Of a stretch of DNA of 64,000 nt, positions 1-8,949 are shown one piece after another. The notes beneath the pieces were generated by a model. It saw nothing but the letters and a program-made list of their open reading frames with translations. It made no database searches and was not told the origin of the DNA. Position 1 is the first letter of the stretch. Each line of letters opens with the position of its first letter. The position numbers and the translations under genes are program-made. The DNA lies in contig NZ_VDGH01000007.1 in the NCBI RefSeq assembly GCF_006861795.1, positions 224,375 through 288,374 on the forward strand. Direction: 5' to 3'. The DNA is from Psychrobacillus lasiicapitis. Its GTDB lineage: Bacteria; Bacillota; Bacilli; Bacillales_A; Planococcaceae.

Positions 1-1
1 G

Positions 2-1636
2 ACCATTATGCAGCATATTATCGATGTGGGAATTGCCAATAATGATAATGCATATGTGATTAAGCTTGGATTACTAATGCTGTTAACTGCTGTTATTGGC
101 TTGATCGGTGGGGCTGGTTGTACAATTTATAGTACGAAGACTGCAGTTAATTTTGCAGCAGATATACGTCGTGATATTTTTAAAAAGACGGAGCAGTTTT
201 CTAGTAAAAATACGGACACATTTGGAGCGGGAAAACTAATTACAATAGTAACGAATGATGTAACAGCGGTTCAGCAAGCTTTAATGATGACATTGCGGAT
301 TTTTGTACGCGGTCCACTATTGTTTATTGGCTCGGTAGCAATTGTTTGGTTTACTGCGCGTGAGTTGTTTCCAGTACTATTAGTAGCGATCCCGATTTTA
401 ATGGTTTGTATTTATTATTTTTCGGCTAAATCGGGACAGTTATTTGCAAAAGTCCAAAAAGCGATGGATCAGGTGAATACAAAACTACAAGAGACGTTTG
501 CAGGTATACGGGTTATTAAAGCATTCAATCGTCAAGATTATGAGATTAAAACGTTCCGAAAGGTAAATGATCTGTTAACGAAACGAAATATGTCTGCTGA
601 ACAAGTCATTTTAACACTAATGCCGATTATGCTATTTGTGGTGAATTTAGGTGTCGTTGCAGGTATGTGGATGGGTGCAATCAAGGTAAATGAAGGGACA
701 CTTCAAGTTGGTGTTATTTTAGCCTTTATTAACTACTTGAATATTATTATGAACGGACTTATGACAAGTAGCCATGTATTAATGCAAATTGCTCGTTCCT
801 TTACTTCTGCTAATAGAATCGGGCAAGTGCTTGATACGGAAATCGATATTCAGGAACCTGAAATTCCTACTTTGCTTCCACAAGCAAAAGGGGAAGTGGA
901 GTTTAAAGAGGTTTATTTTAGCTATAGTAAGAACGGGGAATATGTCCTGAAAAACATCTCATTCCGAGCGAAAGCGGGTGAGACGATTGGAATTATTGGT
1001 TCTACCGGTAGTGGAAAATCAACGCTTATTAAACTGATTCCAAGGTTGTATGATCCGGATTCGGGTTCGATTTTGATCGACGGAGTGAATGTAAAGGAAT
1101 ATCCACTTGAACGTTTAAGAGGAATGATTGGTTTTGTGCCCCAAAAGGCGACCTTATTTTCCGGAACAATTGAAGAGAATTTACACTATGGAAAAGAGGA
1201 AGCAAGTCTTTCGGAAATGGAAGAAGCAGCTAAATCAGCAGCAGCAATAGAGTTTATCGATAAGCTTGAAGATAAATATGAATATGAGCTTATGCAAGGA
1301 GCAACGAATCTATCTGGTGGTCAAAAACAGCGTCTATCAATGGCTCGTGCCTTTATCCGTCAGCCGAAAGTTTTAATATTAGATGATTCCACTTCCGCCA
1401 TCGATGCTTTGTCGGAAGCTTCCGTACAACAAGCTTTACATCAAAACCATGCGGATACCACTGTGTTTATTATTTCAGCCAAGATTTCTTCCATCATTAA
1501 CGCAGATCAGATTCTCGTGATTGAAGATGGCATGCTGGAAGCGAGTGGTACACATACTGAGCTGCTAGAAAACAGCAGTGTTTATCGTGGTATTTACGAA
1601 ACGCAAACAGGGAAGGAGGTCTATTCATATGAATAA
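2..1636 (+). CDS. Heterodimeric ABC exporter, subunit with degenerate ATP site (5' truncated by window)
   Basis: Membrane-spanning ABC exporter half with a fused nucleotide-binding domain. The reading frame is open to the left edge, so the first transmembrane helix and true start are missing. Counting from the first visible Met (position 8), Walker A GSTGSGKST is near residue 331, followed by the signature LSGGQKQRL. The residue after Walker B is Asp (LILDDST) instead of the catalytic Glu, and the H-loop His is replaced (FIISAKISS). In known heterodimers (TM287/288, BmrC/BmrD) this pattern marks the subunit that supplies the non-catalytic Walker B. It overlaps the next gene by 8 bp, so the two are co-translated partners. 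The substrate is unknown; a multidrug or lipid-like exporter (YfiB/YheI type) is likely. Confidence 0.9.
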   Translation, partial: TIMQHIIDVGIANNDNAYVIKLGLLMLLTAVIGLIGGAGCTIYSTKTAVNFAADIRRDIFKKTEQFSSKNTDTFGAGKLITIVTNDVTAVQQALMMTLRIFVRGPLLFIGSVAIVWFTARELFPVLLVAIPILMVCIYYFSAKSGQLFAKVQKAMDQVNTKLQETFAGIRVIKAFNRQDYEIKTFRKVNDLLTKRNMSAEQVILTLMPIMLFVVNLGVVAGMWMGAIKVNEGTLQVGVILAFINYLNIIMNGLMTSSHVLMQIARSFTSANRIGQVLDTEIDIQEPEIPTLLPQAKGEVEFKEVYFSYSKNGEYVLKNISFRAKAGETIGIIGSTGSGKSTLIKLIPRLYDPDSGSILIDGVNVKEYPLERLRGMIGFVPQKATLFSGTIEENLHYGKEEASLSEMEEAAKSAAAIEFIDKLEDKYEYELMQGATNLSGGQKQRLSMARAFIRQPKVLILDDSTSAIDALSEASVQQALHQNHADTTVFIISAKISSIINADQILVIEDGMLEASGTHTELLENSSVYRGIYETQTGKEVYSYE

Positions 1637-3437
1637 ATCTTCCACATCTAGCGCGATTGGCCGAGCACGTGGACCACGAGGATTCAGCGGACCAGTGGAA
1701 AAGGCAAAGGATAGAAAAGGTACGCTCAAACGAATATGGCAGTACATGGAGAAGCAAAAAGTAGCAATGGTTGCATCGGTTATTTTTGTCATCATTTCTA
1801 CGCTTTTGAACTTACTCGTACCTTATATGATTGGTGTCATTATCGATCAATATATCATTCCAAAAGATATGAATGGCACCCTTCGATTTTTAGTGATACT
1901 GGCCATTGTGTATGTAGCTGCTTCTATTTTTACTTGGTTGCAAACGTTTTTGATGGTGCGAGTATCGCTGAAAACAATTCGAATTTTACGCCAGGATTTA
2001 TTTAATAAGTTTCAGACATTGTCTTTACGCTTTTTTGATAAACGAACGCATGGCGATTTAATGAGTCGTGTGACCAATGATATTGAGAGTTTGAATAATG
2101 CACTGAGTCAAAGTGTGATTCAAATTATTTCCTCTATACTAATGGTGTCAGGTGTGACGATAGCGATGTTTTTACTGAATTGGATGCTTGCTATTGTATC
2201 TTTATTGGTCATTCCATTAATTATGTTTACAACGAAGAAAGTGATTAAATATAGCAGTAGTAATTTTATCAAAAGACAGCGTGATTTAGGGGAACTGAAC
2301 GGCTTTATCGAGGAAGCTATTTCCGGAAATGAAGTCATTACGATTTTCGGACAGGAAGAAAAAACGTTCACAAAGTTTTCTATAGTGAATGAAAGACTAA
2401 GACATTCTGCAATGGCAGCTGATACGGTATCTGGCTTTTTAGGACCGATTAATAACTTCATCAATAACTTAGGGCTTGTGCTAATCATAGCGGTTGGTGC
2501 TGTTATGACGGTGCAAGATATGGCAACAGTCGGAATTATTGCCGCATTCGTTACGTATTCCCGCCAATTTTTCCGACCGATTAACCAACTATCCAGTCTA
2601 TTCAACACATTCCAGTCGGCTATAGCTGGTGCAGAACGAGTATTTGAGATTATGGACGAAACACCGGATTTAACGGATAAAGAAAATGCCATTGAAGTCG
2701 ACTCTTTCAGAGGAGATGTCACGTTCACCAATGTAAATTTTGCATATGAAAAGGGTAAACCAATCTTAAAAGACATTAGCTTTGAGGCAAAAGCAGGGGA
2801 GAAAATTGCATTAGTAGGTCCGACTGGTTCTGGAAAAACAACCATTATTAATTTATTAATGCGTTTTTATGACATCGATTCTGGAGAAATTAAAATCGAT
2901 GAGCGATCAATTAAAGACTACCAGATCAGTAAACTCCGTGAAAAAATTGGAATCGTACTTCAAGATACATTCTTATTTTCCGGAACCATAATGGAAAATA
3001 TCCGCTACGGTCGCCTAGAAGCAACAGACGAAGAAGTCATTGCCGCTGCCAAAATGGCTTCCGCACATAGGTTCATTAAGCATTTGCCAGAACGCTATGA
3101 AACGCTTATAACCTCAGGCGGGTCAAGCCTGAGTCAAGGGCAGCGCCAACTACTAGCGATTGCTCGAGCGATATTAGCCGATTCCGATATACTGATACTA
3201 GATGAAGCGACATCAAGCATTGATACGAGAACCGAAATAGAGATCCAGCAAGGGCTGAATCGATTGTCGGAAGGTAGAACAAGCTTCGTCATTGCACACC
3301 GATTAAAAACAATCGAAAATGCGGATCGGATATTAGTTATTAACCAAGGGGAACTGATCGAGTCTGGTACTCATGAAGAACTGTTAAAGCAACAAGGTTT
3401 TTACGCTGAATTGTATGAGAGTCAGTTTAATATTTGA
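1629..3437 (+). CDS. Heterodimeric ABC exporter, catalytically intact subunit
   Basis: 602-residue ABC exporter half. A basic N-terminal extension is followed by six predicted membrane helices and an NBD with Walker A GPTGSGKTT, Walker B ILILDEATS with the catalytic Glu, and H-loop His (VIAHRLKTI). Its signature is LSQGQRQLL rather than LSGGQ, the non-canonical signature expected of the partner of a D-type subunit. The canonical ATP site would therefore form between this Walker B and the upstream subunit's LSGGQ. The start was placed at ATG 1629 because AAGGAGGT lies just upstream; a longer in-frame start at 1578 lacks this support. It most resembles the YfiC/YheH class of drug exporters. Confidence 0.93.
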   Translation: MNKSSTSSAIGRARGPRGFSGPVEKAKDRKGTLKRIWQYMEKQKVAMVASVIFVIISTLLNLLVPYMIGVIIDQYIIPKDMNGTLRFLVILAIVYVAASIFTWLQTFLMVRVSLKTIRILRQDLFNKFQTLSLRFFDKRTHGDLMSRVTNDIESLNNALSQSVIQIISSILMVSGVTIAMFLLNWMLAIVSLLVIPLIMFTTKKVIKYSSSNFIKRQRDLGELNGFIEEAISGNEVITIFGQEEKTFTKFSIVNERLRHSAMAADTVSGFLGPINNFINNLGLVLIIAVGAVMTVQDMATVGIIAAFVTYSRQFFRPINQLSSLFNTFQSAIAGAERVFEIMDETPDLTDKENAIEVDSFRGDVTFTNVNFAYEKGKPILKDISFEAKAGEKIALVGPTGSGKTTIINLLMRFYDIDSGEIKIDERSIKDYQISKLREKIGIVLQDTFLFSGTIMENIRYGRLEATDEEVIAAAKMASAHRFIKHLPERYETLITSGGSSLSQGQRQLLAIARAILADSDILILDEATSSIDTRTEIEIQQGLNRLSEGRTSFVIAHRLKTIENADRILVINQGELIESGTHEELLKQQGFYAELYESQFNI

Positions 3438-3444
3438 ATGAAAA

Positions 3445-3483
3445 AGTAGGCGGTACCCAAGGAAAGTGGAGTACTGCCTGCTT
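3445..3483 (+). terminator. Possible terminator hairpin after the ABC exporter
   Basis: Imperfect 13-bp inverted repeat (AAGTAGGCGGTAC with GTACTGCCTGCTT) immediately downstream of the exporter stop. The T-tract after it is poor (GTATTATG), so termination strength is uncertain. Confidence 0.4.
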
Positions 3484-3598
3484 GTATTATGTAAGGACTA
3501 TTTTAAGGGGGATCCTCAAATAGAAGTAATCTTTCTTGTTACGTAACCTTTTACTTTTTGATACGTATGTCTATTGGAAACAAAGGAGAGTGATCCTA

Positions 3599-3814
3599 TT
3601 GAAAAATACAAAGTTAAGAATGGTATGGATATTAAACAATATCTTTTGTTACTTAATGTTTATCGGTTTTTCAATATTTGTGGTTATAAACAAAGAGGAT
3701 TTGCTATTAATAAATAGATTGTCAATATGGGTAATAGCAATGCTTCTCCTTTTAATGCTCTCTATGTTTGGTACTTATCGAATTTATGGATGGATAAAAG
3801 AAGGGAAATTATAA
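3599..3814 (+). CDS. Small two-helix membrane protein, unknown function
   Basis: About 71 residues with two hydrophobic segments (residues ~10-28 and ~40-60) and a basic C-terminus. I chose TTG 3599 because AAGGAG lies 3583-3588 at a good distance; a TTG at 3536 in the same frame has no clear ribosome site and would add a polar leader. I do not recognise the family. It stands alone between the exporter pair and a convergent gene, ending before a bidirectional terminator. Confidence 0.5.
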   Translation: MKNTKLRMVWILNNIFCYLMFIGFSIFVVINKEDLLLINRLSIWVIAMLLLLMLSMFGTYRIYGWIKEGKL

Positions 3815-3871
3815 TGACCTCTATATATGTTCATTGAAATGATTAAGTTTAGATAGTGAATTAGGCAATAA

Positions 3872-3910
3872 AAAACAATCGTGCGGAGTAATCTCTGCAC
3901 GATTGTTTTA
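3872..3910. terminator. Bidirectional terminator
   Basis: Stem AAACAATCGTGC..GCACGATTGTTT with A-run before and T-run after, between converging genes; the T-run carries the stop codon of the minus-strand gene. Confidence 0.8.
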
Positions 3911-4204
3911 GAAAGAAGAAGTTTTCGTTTCTGCTGGTACACGTTTTTGTAAATCTAAAATAATTGGATCAGCAGAGGACTCTAGTAAATCTGTTTGTTT
4001 TTGTTGTAGGTCTAATCGCATTTTTTCAGTTTCGATTAAAAAGTTATTATATTTCAGTTTTTCAAGTTCAATTTCATCTTTGACAATTTGAGCCTTAAAC
4101 TTTTGTGTTTTTCGTAAATGAGTTGTCCAAATTGCGGTAAGTGGTATAGAAAAAATCATTACTATAGCCACTAAGCCAATCCCTAGTGCGAACAAATCCT
4201 CCAT
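3908..4204 (-). CDS. Single-pass membrane protein with cytoplasmic coiled coil
   Basis: 98 residues. One hydrophobic helix (residues ~5-27) is followed by a charged, heptad-rich segment (residues ~30-75) likely to be a coiled coil, then a short Pro/Ser tail. The layout recalls PspB-like or other small envelope-stress proteins, but no family is recognised with certainty. The start is supported by GGAGGG upstream of ATG. Its promoter region lies just in front of the 21-bp repeat array at 4294-4390, which may influence it. Confidence 0.65.
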   Translation of the reverse strand: MEDLFALGIGLVAIVMIFSIPLTAIWTTHLRKTQKFKAQIVKDEIELEKLKYNNFLIETEKMRLDLQQKQTDLLESSADPIILDLQKRVPAETKTSSF

Positions 4205-4293
4205 TTATATCCCTCCGTAGCTATTTTCTTAAGTATATACGAAAAAAGAAAGAAATAGTTTCACAAATATGGATTATTCTGAGTATTGATGAG

Positions 4294-4390
4294 TTTAGTT
4301 GGAATTTTAGCTCATTTAGTTGGAAAAAATGAAGTTTTAGTTGGAAAAAATCTGAGTTTAGTTGGAAAAATCGTCATTTTAGTTGGAAAA
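4294..4390. repeat. 21-bp phased repeat array A (5 units)
   Basis: TTTAGTTGGAA begins at 4294, 4315, 4336, 4357 and 4378, an exact 21-bp period. The first 11 bp of each unit are invariant and units 2-4 continue with A-runs; the remaining 7-10 bp differ (e.g. TGAAGT, TCTGAG, TCGTCAT). It lies in non-coding DNA between the minus-strand gene at 3908-4204 and the terminator at 4403-4434. It shares the core AGTTGGA with the larger array at 10.5 kb. Confidence 0.9.
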
Positions 4391-4402
4391 CCATCCGAAA
4401 AC

Positions 4403-4434
4403 GAAAAAAGCTCCCCCGAACAACTTCGGGGGAG
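4403..4434 (-). terminator. Terminator of the M20 operon
   Basis: GC-rich stem CTCCCCCGAA/TTCGGGGGAG with a CAAC loop; on the minus strand it is followed by CTTTTTTCG. Confidence 0.9.
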
Positions 4435-4442
4435 TCAATAAA

Positions 4443-5618
4443 TCATTTATTCAAATAAGCCCAAGCATACTGAGCATACAATTCCGCACCAGTTACAAGT
4501 GCATCTTCGTCGATATCGAAGTTTCCGTGGTGATGTGCCCACTCTGTATCTTTTTGAGGATTTCCACTACCAACAAGTGCAAAACTTCCTGAAGCTTTCG
4601 TTAAATAAGCGGAGAAGTCTTCCGCACCCATTGTTGGTTTTTCATCATACACCGAATCAGATCCAAATGCTTCAGTAGCCACTTTTTGAACAAGTTGTGC
4701 GCTTTCTTCCTCATTTACTACCGTATCTGTGCCGCGAATATATTCCACTTCTGCAGTAGCACCGTAAGTAGAGGCAATACTTTCCGCATATTGCGTAATA
4801 CTTTTCTCTATATGATTGCGGGTTTCTGGATGGAATGTGCGAACTGTTCCTTCGATTTCGGCATTTTCAGCGATTACATTAAATCGTGTTCCGACGACCA
4901 TTTTCCCGATAGTAAGAACAGCAGGACTTTGCGGGTCAATCGTTCTAGAGACAACTGTTTGGACATTCATCACAAATGAAGAAGCGACAATTGCTGCATC
5001 GATACAAGCTTCTGGCATCGCAGCATGTCCACCCTTTCCTTTGAATCTCACTTTAACGATATCCGCTGCAGCAAATGAAGGGCCTGGTGAGCAGGCTACT
5101 TTATTTGTTGGCATTTGAGACCAAATGTGAATACCAAATACATTGTCTACGCCGTCCATTGCACCTTGAGCAACGATTGCTTTTGCTCCAGCCGCTGCTT
5201 CTTCTGCTGGTTGGAATAAGAAACGAACATTTCCTGGAAGTTGTTCTTTTACATCATTCAAAGCTTTGGCTGCTATTAAAAGCATCGAAGTATGTGCGTC
5301 ATGTCCACAAGCATGCATTTTTCCTTCCACTTTAGAAGCATAGGGTACATGTGTGTTCAGTTGTTGAACTGGAAGAGCATCCATATCCGCTCTAAGCGCC
5401 ACTGTTTTCCCACCAGGAACTGCCTGGATTTCTGCGATTACACCAGTTGGCTCCGTTTTTCGGTAAGGAATGCCAAGCTCGTCTAAATACTCGCAAACGA
5501 AAGCAGTTGTTTTGAATTCTTCAAATGATAACTCAGGCTCACTATGTAGTTTACGACGCAGCACAGTCAATTCTTCACTATTATTTGTAATGGATTCTTT
5601 TATTTTTTGGTTAATCAT
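4443..5618 (-). CDS. M20D family amidohydrolase (N-acyl-amino-acid amidohydrolase type)
   Basis: 391 residues, the usual length of M20D aminoacylases and IAA-amino-acid hydrolases, which split amide bonds of N-acylated amino acids using two metal ions. Visible metal-site residues are Cys104 and His106 in HACGHDAHT, Glu139/Glu140 in FQPAEEAAAGA, His164 in GIHIWSQMP, and a C-terminal His cluster near 362-364. No signal peptide is seen, so it is cytoplasmic. Its ATG shares a base with the stop of the upstream M20 gene (TAATG), so translation is coupled. With that gene and the permease it forms a three-gene uptake-and-hydrolysis operon; the actual substrate cannot be read from sequence. Confidence 0.9.
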   Translation of the reverse strand: MINQKIKESITNNSEELTVLRRKLHSEPELSFEEFKTTAFVCEYLDELGIPYRKTEPTGVIAEIQAVPGGKTVALRADMDALPVQQLNTHVPYASKVEGKMHACGHDAHTSMLLIAAKALNDVKEQLPGNVRFLFQPAEEAAAGAKAIVAQGAMDGVDNVFGIHIWSQMPTNKVACSPGPSFAAADIVKVRFKGKGGHAAMPEACIDAAIVASSFVMNVQTVVSRTIDPQSPAVLTIGKMVVGTRFNVIAENAEIEGTVRTFHPETRNHIEKSITQYAESIASTYGATAEVEYIRGTDTVVNEEESAQLVQKVATEAFGSDSVYDEKPTMGAEDFSAYLTKASGSFALVGSGNPQKDTEWAHHHGNFDIDEDALVTGAELYAQYAWAYLNK

Positions 5619-6850
5619 TATTTATTTCCCTCCGTTAACTTTAAGGCTGTCTGAAATACAATATTTGCACCGCTCGCCAGATGACTTCCATCCGACCATT
5701 CTTCGGGACAATGACTAAGCCCATCTTTACTAGGAATGAAAATCATCCCACAAGCAGTAAAATCGGAAAATACCATTGCATCGTGACCAGCTCCACTGTT
5801 GATCGAGCAGTAAGGGATAACTAAATCATTACTCGTTTCCTTAAAGATAGATTGAATATGTTGATCCATCTCTTTCGGCGAAATATATAATAATTGTTCC
5901 GTTGAAGTAAGAATGTCGGTAGTCTGTTTAGAAGCAATCAGTTCTTCCACTTTTTCCACTGCATTTTGAACGTGCTGCTCTTTACCAGAACGTATATCTA
6001 CGGAGAATACCACTTTATCAGGTATTACATTGGAACCATTTGGGAATACCTGGAGCTGTCCAGTAGTGATTACTGTCCCATTTCCTTCCTCTATCGCTAG
6101 CTTCGGAAAAGCGGCAATTATCTCAGCGGCTGCAACCAAAGCATCAGACCGACGATTCATCGGTGTGGTACCAGCATGTCCTGCTTTCCCTTGAATTGTT
6201 ACTTCTAATTGCGTTAATCCAACAATTGCTTCCACAATGCCAATTGGAATATCTTTTTCTTCTAATATAGGTCCTTGTTCGATATGGAGCTCGAGAAATG
6301 CTTTTATTGTTTTGGGATCACGAAATTTTTCTTTTGAAGGATCCAGACCTATGCTAATCATTGCATCTTCAGCTAATACGCCGTCTTTATCCGCAAGTAC
6401 TTTAAAGTCTTCATTTGTCAATAAACCCATCATACCTCTTGAGCCCATTAACCCACCGCCCCAGCGGGATCCTTCTTCTTCCACAAGTGCAATGATTTCG
6501 AGAGGATAAGCAGGCTGACAATTATTCTCTTGAAATAACGCAGCTACTTCTAGCCCAATTATCACACCTGCAGTACCGTCGAAAGCTCCTCCGTTCGGAA
6601 CGGAGTCAAAATGAGAGCCAACAATAACAGAAGGGGCGTTTGGAATCGTTCCATCAAGCTTACCAAAAATATTTCCGAACCCATCCTCTGAAACGGTAAG
6701 TCCGTATTTGAGCATCTGCTCTTTAATATAATTTCGAGCATTCAAATCTTCTTTCGAATAAGTTAGTCTTGTTACGCCAGCGCCAGGCGTAGAGGTAAAT
6801 TGACTTAATAGTTCAATATGCTGTTCAATTCTTTGTTGATTGGCTAACAT
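5618..6850 (-). CDS. M20 family hydantoinase/carbamoylase-type amidohydrolase
   Basis: 410 residues, typical of the N-carbamoyl-L-amino-acid hydrolase / allantoate amidohydrolase family (HydC/AllC/AmaB). These release ammonia, CO2 or an acyl group from a blocked amino nitrogen. Metal ligands appear as His80 and Asp91 in GSHFDSVPNGGAFDG, Glu125/126 in EEEGSRWGG, His189 in LELHIEQGP and a C-terminal His380; GKAGHAGTTP is the conserved dimerisation/substrate-domain motif. GGAG precedes the ATG. It is the middle gene of the operon: 16 bp after the permease and overlapping the M20D gene by 1 bp. No allantoin or hydantoin genes are adjacent, so the true substrate stays open. Confidence 0.9.
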   Translation of the reverse strand: MLANQQRIEQHIELLSQFTSTPGAGVTRLTYSKEDLNARNYIKEQMLKYGLTVSEDGFGNIFGKLDGTIPNAPSVIVGSHFDSVPNGGAFDGTAGVIIGLEVAALFQENNCQPAYPLEIIALVEEEGSRWGGGLMGSRGMMGLLTNEDFKVLADKDGVLAEDAMISIGLDPSKEKFRDPKTIKAFLELHIEQGPILEEKDIPIGIVEAIVGLTQLEVTIQGKAGHAGTTPMNRRSDALVAAAEIIAAFPKLAIEEGNGTVITTGQLQVFPNGSNVIPDKVVFSVDIRSGKEQHVQNAVEKVEELIASKQTTDILTSTEQLLYISPKEMDQHIQSIFKETSNDLVIPYCSINSGAGHDAMVFSDFTACGMIFIPSKDGLSHCPEEWSDGSHLASGANIVFQTALKLTEGNK

Positions 6851-6866
6851 TCTATCACTCCTATAC

Positions 6867-8054
6867 TTATAAGAATCCTACGAAAATACCTGCAAGAATT
6901 ACAGAAACAATGGTTACGCTTATAAATCCGCCTACAAGCATTGGTGCAAGCATATGATCGGTCAATGCTTTTCGTTCTTTTTCATCCTGTGTTAATGAGT
7001 TGATAACTTCATTTGTAATAATGTAATCTGCTGGGAAACCATATAATGCAGTTAAAGAGATTGCGAAAGCCATATTTTTACTTACTTTTAACACTTTTCC
7101 GATGATGAAGGAGAAGATGTACATTCCGATAACCCCTAATACGATTGTTCCGATCAAAGGATATAGAATATCGATAATCATAGATGGTGTAGCAGCTTTT
7201 AGCCCGTCAAATACGAATAGCATTAAAACCATTACACATAATCCAAATCCATTTGCTTTTTGTAATACATGACGCTCCAAAAAGCCGATGCTTTTCGCAA
7301 TAATACCAAATAATAAACAAAGAACGTACGGACTAACTGTTACGATTGGTGCTAACAATGTAGAAGCAAGATAAGCAAGGAAACCGACGAAAGCAAGGCG
7401 GAAAAATTTAAAGTAATCGGTATTATATTGTTTAGGCATTTTCCGGAACATTTTCAGCTCTTCTTCCACTTCTTCAGAAGCAGTAGAAGCTTGTCCTGTT
7501 GTGGCTAATTCTCCTTTGCGAAACTTTTCAAGAAGTACTTTCCCTTCTTTCTTCAGCGCAATAGAGGTTAATGGATAACCAGCAAAGCCTTGCATAACGT
7601 ATATAACAATGGCGAAAACGGATAAAGTAGTCAGCCCTGCATTTGCAGCACCTTCTGACATGATTAAGGCAGATACAATACCTCCAACTAAAGGTGGTAT
7701 AGCGACGATGATTGTTTCAATACCAAATAAGAACGTTCCTATTCCAAATAGAGCGGCAATAATCCCTACAATCCCAGCGATGGAAATAATAATCGTCTTC
7801 CATTGTTCTTTCAATTGTTGAATAGATAGTAAAGTACCCATATTGGTGATGAGCAGGTAAATCATCATAGTTGCTACAACTGGTGGTACCCCGGCAATCG
7901 GGACGATATCTTGTGGGAAGAATGTCCAGTAGCCGATAAGGAAGAGCACTGCAGATATAAAAACAGAAGGAATCCAAGCCTTCGTCCGGGTTGAAACTAG
8001 ATCTCCTATGAATAAAATCGCGATAACGATTACTAGTGCAAGCATTTGTGACAT
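6867..8054 (-). CDS. Polytopic membrane protein, probable permease of the M20 operon
   Basis: 395 residues with about ten hydrophobic helices and a charged cytoplasmic loop near residues 175-215. Motifs such as GGIVSALIMSEGAANAG and GFPADYIITNEV look like substrate-path helices, but I cannot name the family. Start at ATG 8054, preceded by AGAAAGGA; upstream in-frame codons are unsupported. As first gene of an operon with two M20 amidohydrolases, it probably imports the modified amino acids or short amides that they cleave. Confidence 0.75.
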   Translation of the reverse strand: MSQMLALVIVIAILFIGDLVSTRTKAWIPSVFISAVLFLIGYWTFFPQDIVPIAGVPPVVATMMIYLLITNMGTLLSIQQLKEQWKTIIISIAGIVGIIAALFGIGTFLFGIETIIVAIPPLVGGIVSALIMSEGAANAGLTTLSVFAIVIYVMQGFAGYPLTSIALKKEGKVLLEKFRKGELATTGQASTASEEVEEELKMFRKMPKQYNTDYFKFFRLAFVGFLAYLASTLLAPIVTVSPYVLCLLFGIIAKSIGFLERHVLQKANGFGLCVMVLMLFVFDGLKAATPSMIIDILYPLIGTIVLGVIGMYIFSFIIGKVLKVSKNMAFAISLTALYGFPADYIITNEVINSLTQDEKERKALTDHMLAPMLVGGFISVTIVSVILAGIFVGFL

Positions 8055-8190
8055 AATAATTATTCCTTTCTGACAATATAGAATTCTCAACATAATAACA
8101 TGAATGGTTAGTATATAATATATTTCAGAAAAGTTAGACTTTTAGGATAGTAATGTAAGTGTTTTCTTTAGATAAACAGCACATTTCCAA

Positions 8191-8224
8191 ATAAAAAAAG
8201 CAACTCTGGAAGTCCAAAGTTGCT
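8191..8224 (-). terminator. Terminator of the yceI-like gene
   Basis: Stem AGCAACTYTGGA paired with TCCAAAGTTGCT just beyond the stop at 8240, followed on the minus strand by CTTTTTTTATTT. Confidence 0.8.
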
Positions 8225-8239
8225 TAAGAGTTATTTAAA

Positions 8240-8767
8240 TTATTGAGCTGGGTTTAACTCAAGTTCTACAGAGATTTTAATATCTTCTCCAACAAGTACG
8301 CCACCGGTTTCAAGTGCTTGGTTCCATACTAAATCAAAGTCTTTACGATTAATTTTAGTTTCAGCAGAGAATGCTACAACTTCTTGACCCCATGGGTTTG
8401 TACCTTTACCGCCATATTCCACTTCAAAAGTGACTGGTTTTGTAACACCTTTAATTGTCATGTCACCAGTTACATCGTATTCGCCATCATCTGTTTTTTT
8501 GATATCTGTAGCTACGAATTTGATATTTGGGAATGATTCTGTATCAAAGAAATCAGCACCACGTAAGTGATTGTCTCGATCTTCGTTGTTTGTTGTAATA
8601 GATTTTACATCGATGTCGAAGCTGATTGTTGCACCAGTTAAATCCTCTGCATTTCCTTCCAAGTCAGCAGTAAAGTTAGTGAAAGAACCTTTTACTTTTG
8701 AAACCATCATGTGTTTTACAGAAAAGTCGATACTAGAGTGCGCTGCGTCAAGATTAAACTTTGTCAT
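8240..8767 (-). CDS. YceI-family lipocalin-like protein
   Basis: 175 residues of the YceI fold, a beta-barrel that binds polyisoprenoid or amide lipids in characterised members. Conserved stretches are the N-terminal DAAHSSIDFSVKHMMVSKVKG, the central FPNIKFVATDI and DMTIKGVTKPVTFEVEY, and C-terminal GVLVGEDIKISVELE. No signal peptide is present, so unlike E. coli YceI it should be cytoplasmic. Start ATG 8767 has GAGGAGG upstream; a longer frame to 8830 would cross the promoter. It is divergent from an HxlR regulator with two palindromes between them, which suggests control by that regulator, possibly in response to electrophiles. Confidence 0.88.
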   Translation of the reverse strand: MTKFNLDAAHSSIDFSVKHMMVSKVKGSFTNFTADLEGNAEDLTGATISFDIDVKSITTNNEDRDNHLRGADFFDTESFPNIKFVATDIKKTDDGEYDVTGDMTIKGVTKPVTFEVEYGGKGTNPWGQEVVAFSAETKINRKDFDLVWNQALETGGVLVGEDIKISVELELNPAQ

Positions 8768-8801
8768 TTTAATTTCCTCCTCAGGATTTCTTGTTTTTTT
8801 C

Positions 8802-8830
8802 AGTATATAATAAATTAATTTTGAAATCAA
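8802..8830 (-). promoter_or_regulatory. Sigma-A promoter of the yceI-like gene
   Basis: On the minus strand TTGATT and TATACT are separated by 17 bp, about 35 bp ahead of the ATG. Confidence 0.6.
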
Positions 8831-8903
8831 GATGTTTTATTTCAAAACAAATTGATTCTTTAAACATTTTTCTTTACCCAATTCATCTATAAAATAAACC
8901 ACA

Positions 8904-8920
8904 AGTTACTTTATGTAACT
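8904..8920. promoter_or_regulatory. Candidate HxlR operator 1
   Basis: Perfect palindrome AGTTAC-TTTAT-GTAACT in the divergent yceI/hxlR intergenic region. It resembles dyad sites of the MarR/DUF24 (HxlR) group; binding is inferred. Confidence 0.5.
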
Positions 8921-8949
8921 AACTTTAGATTAATACCGAGCTTACGTCA

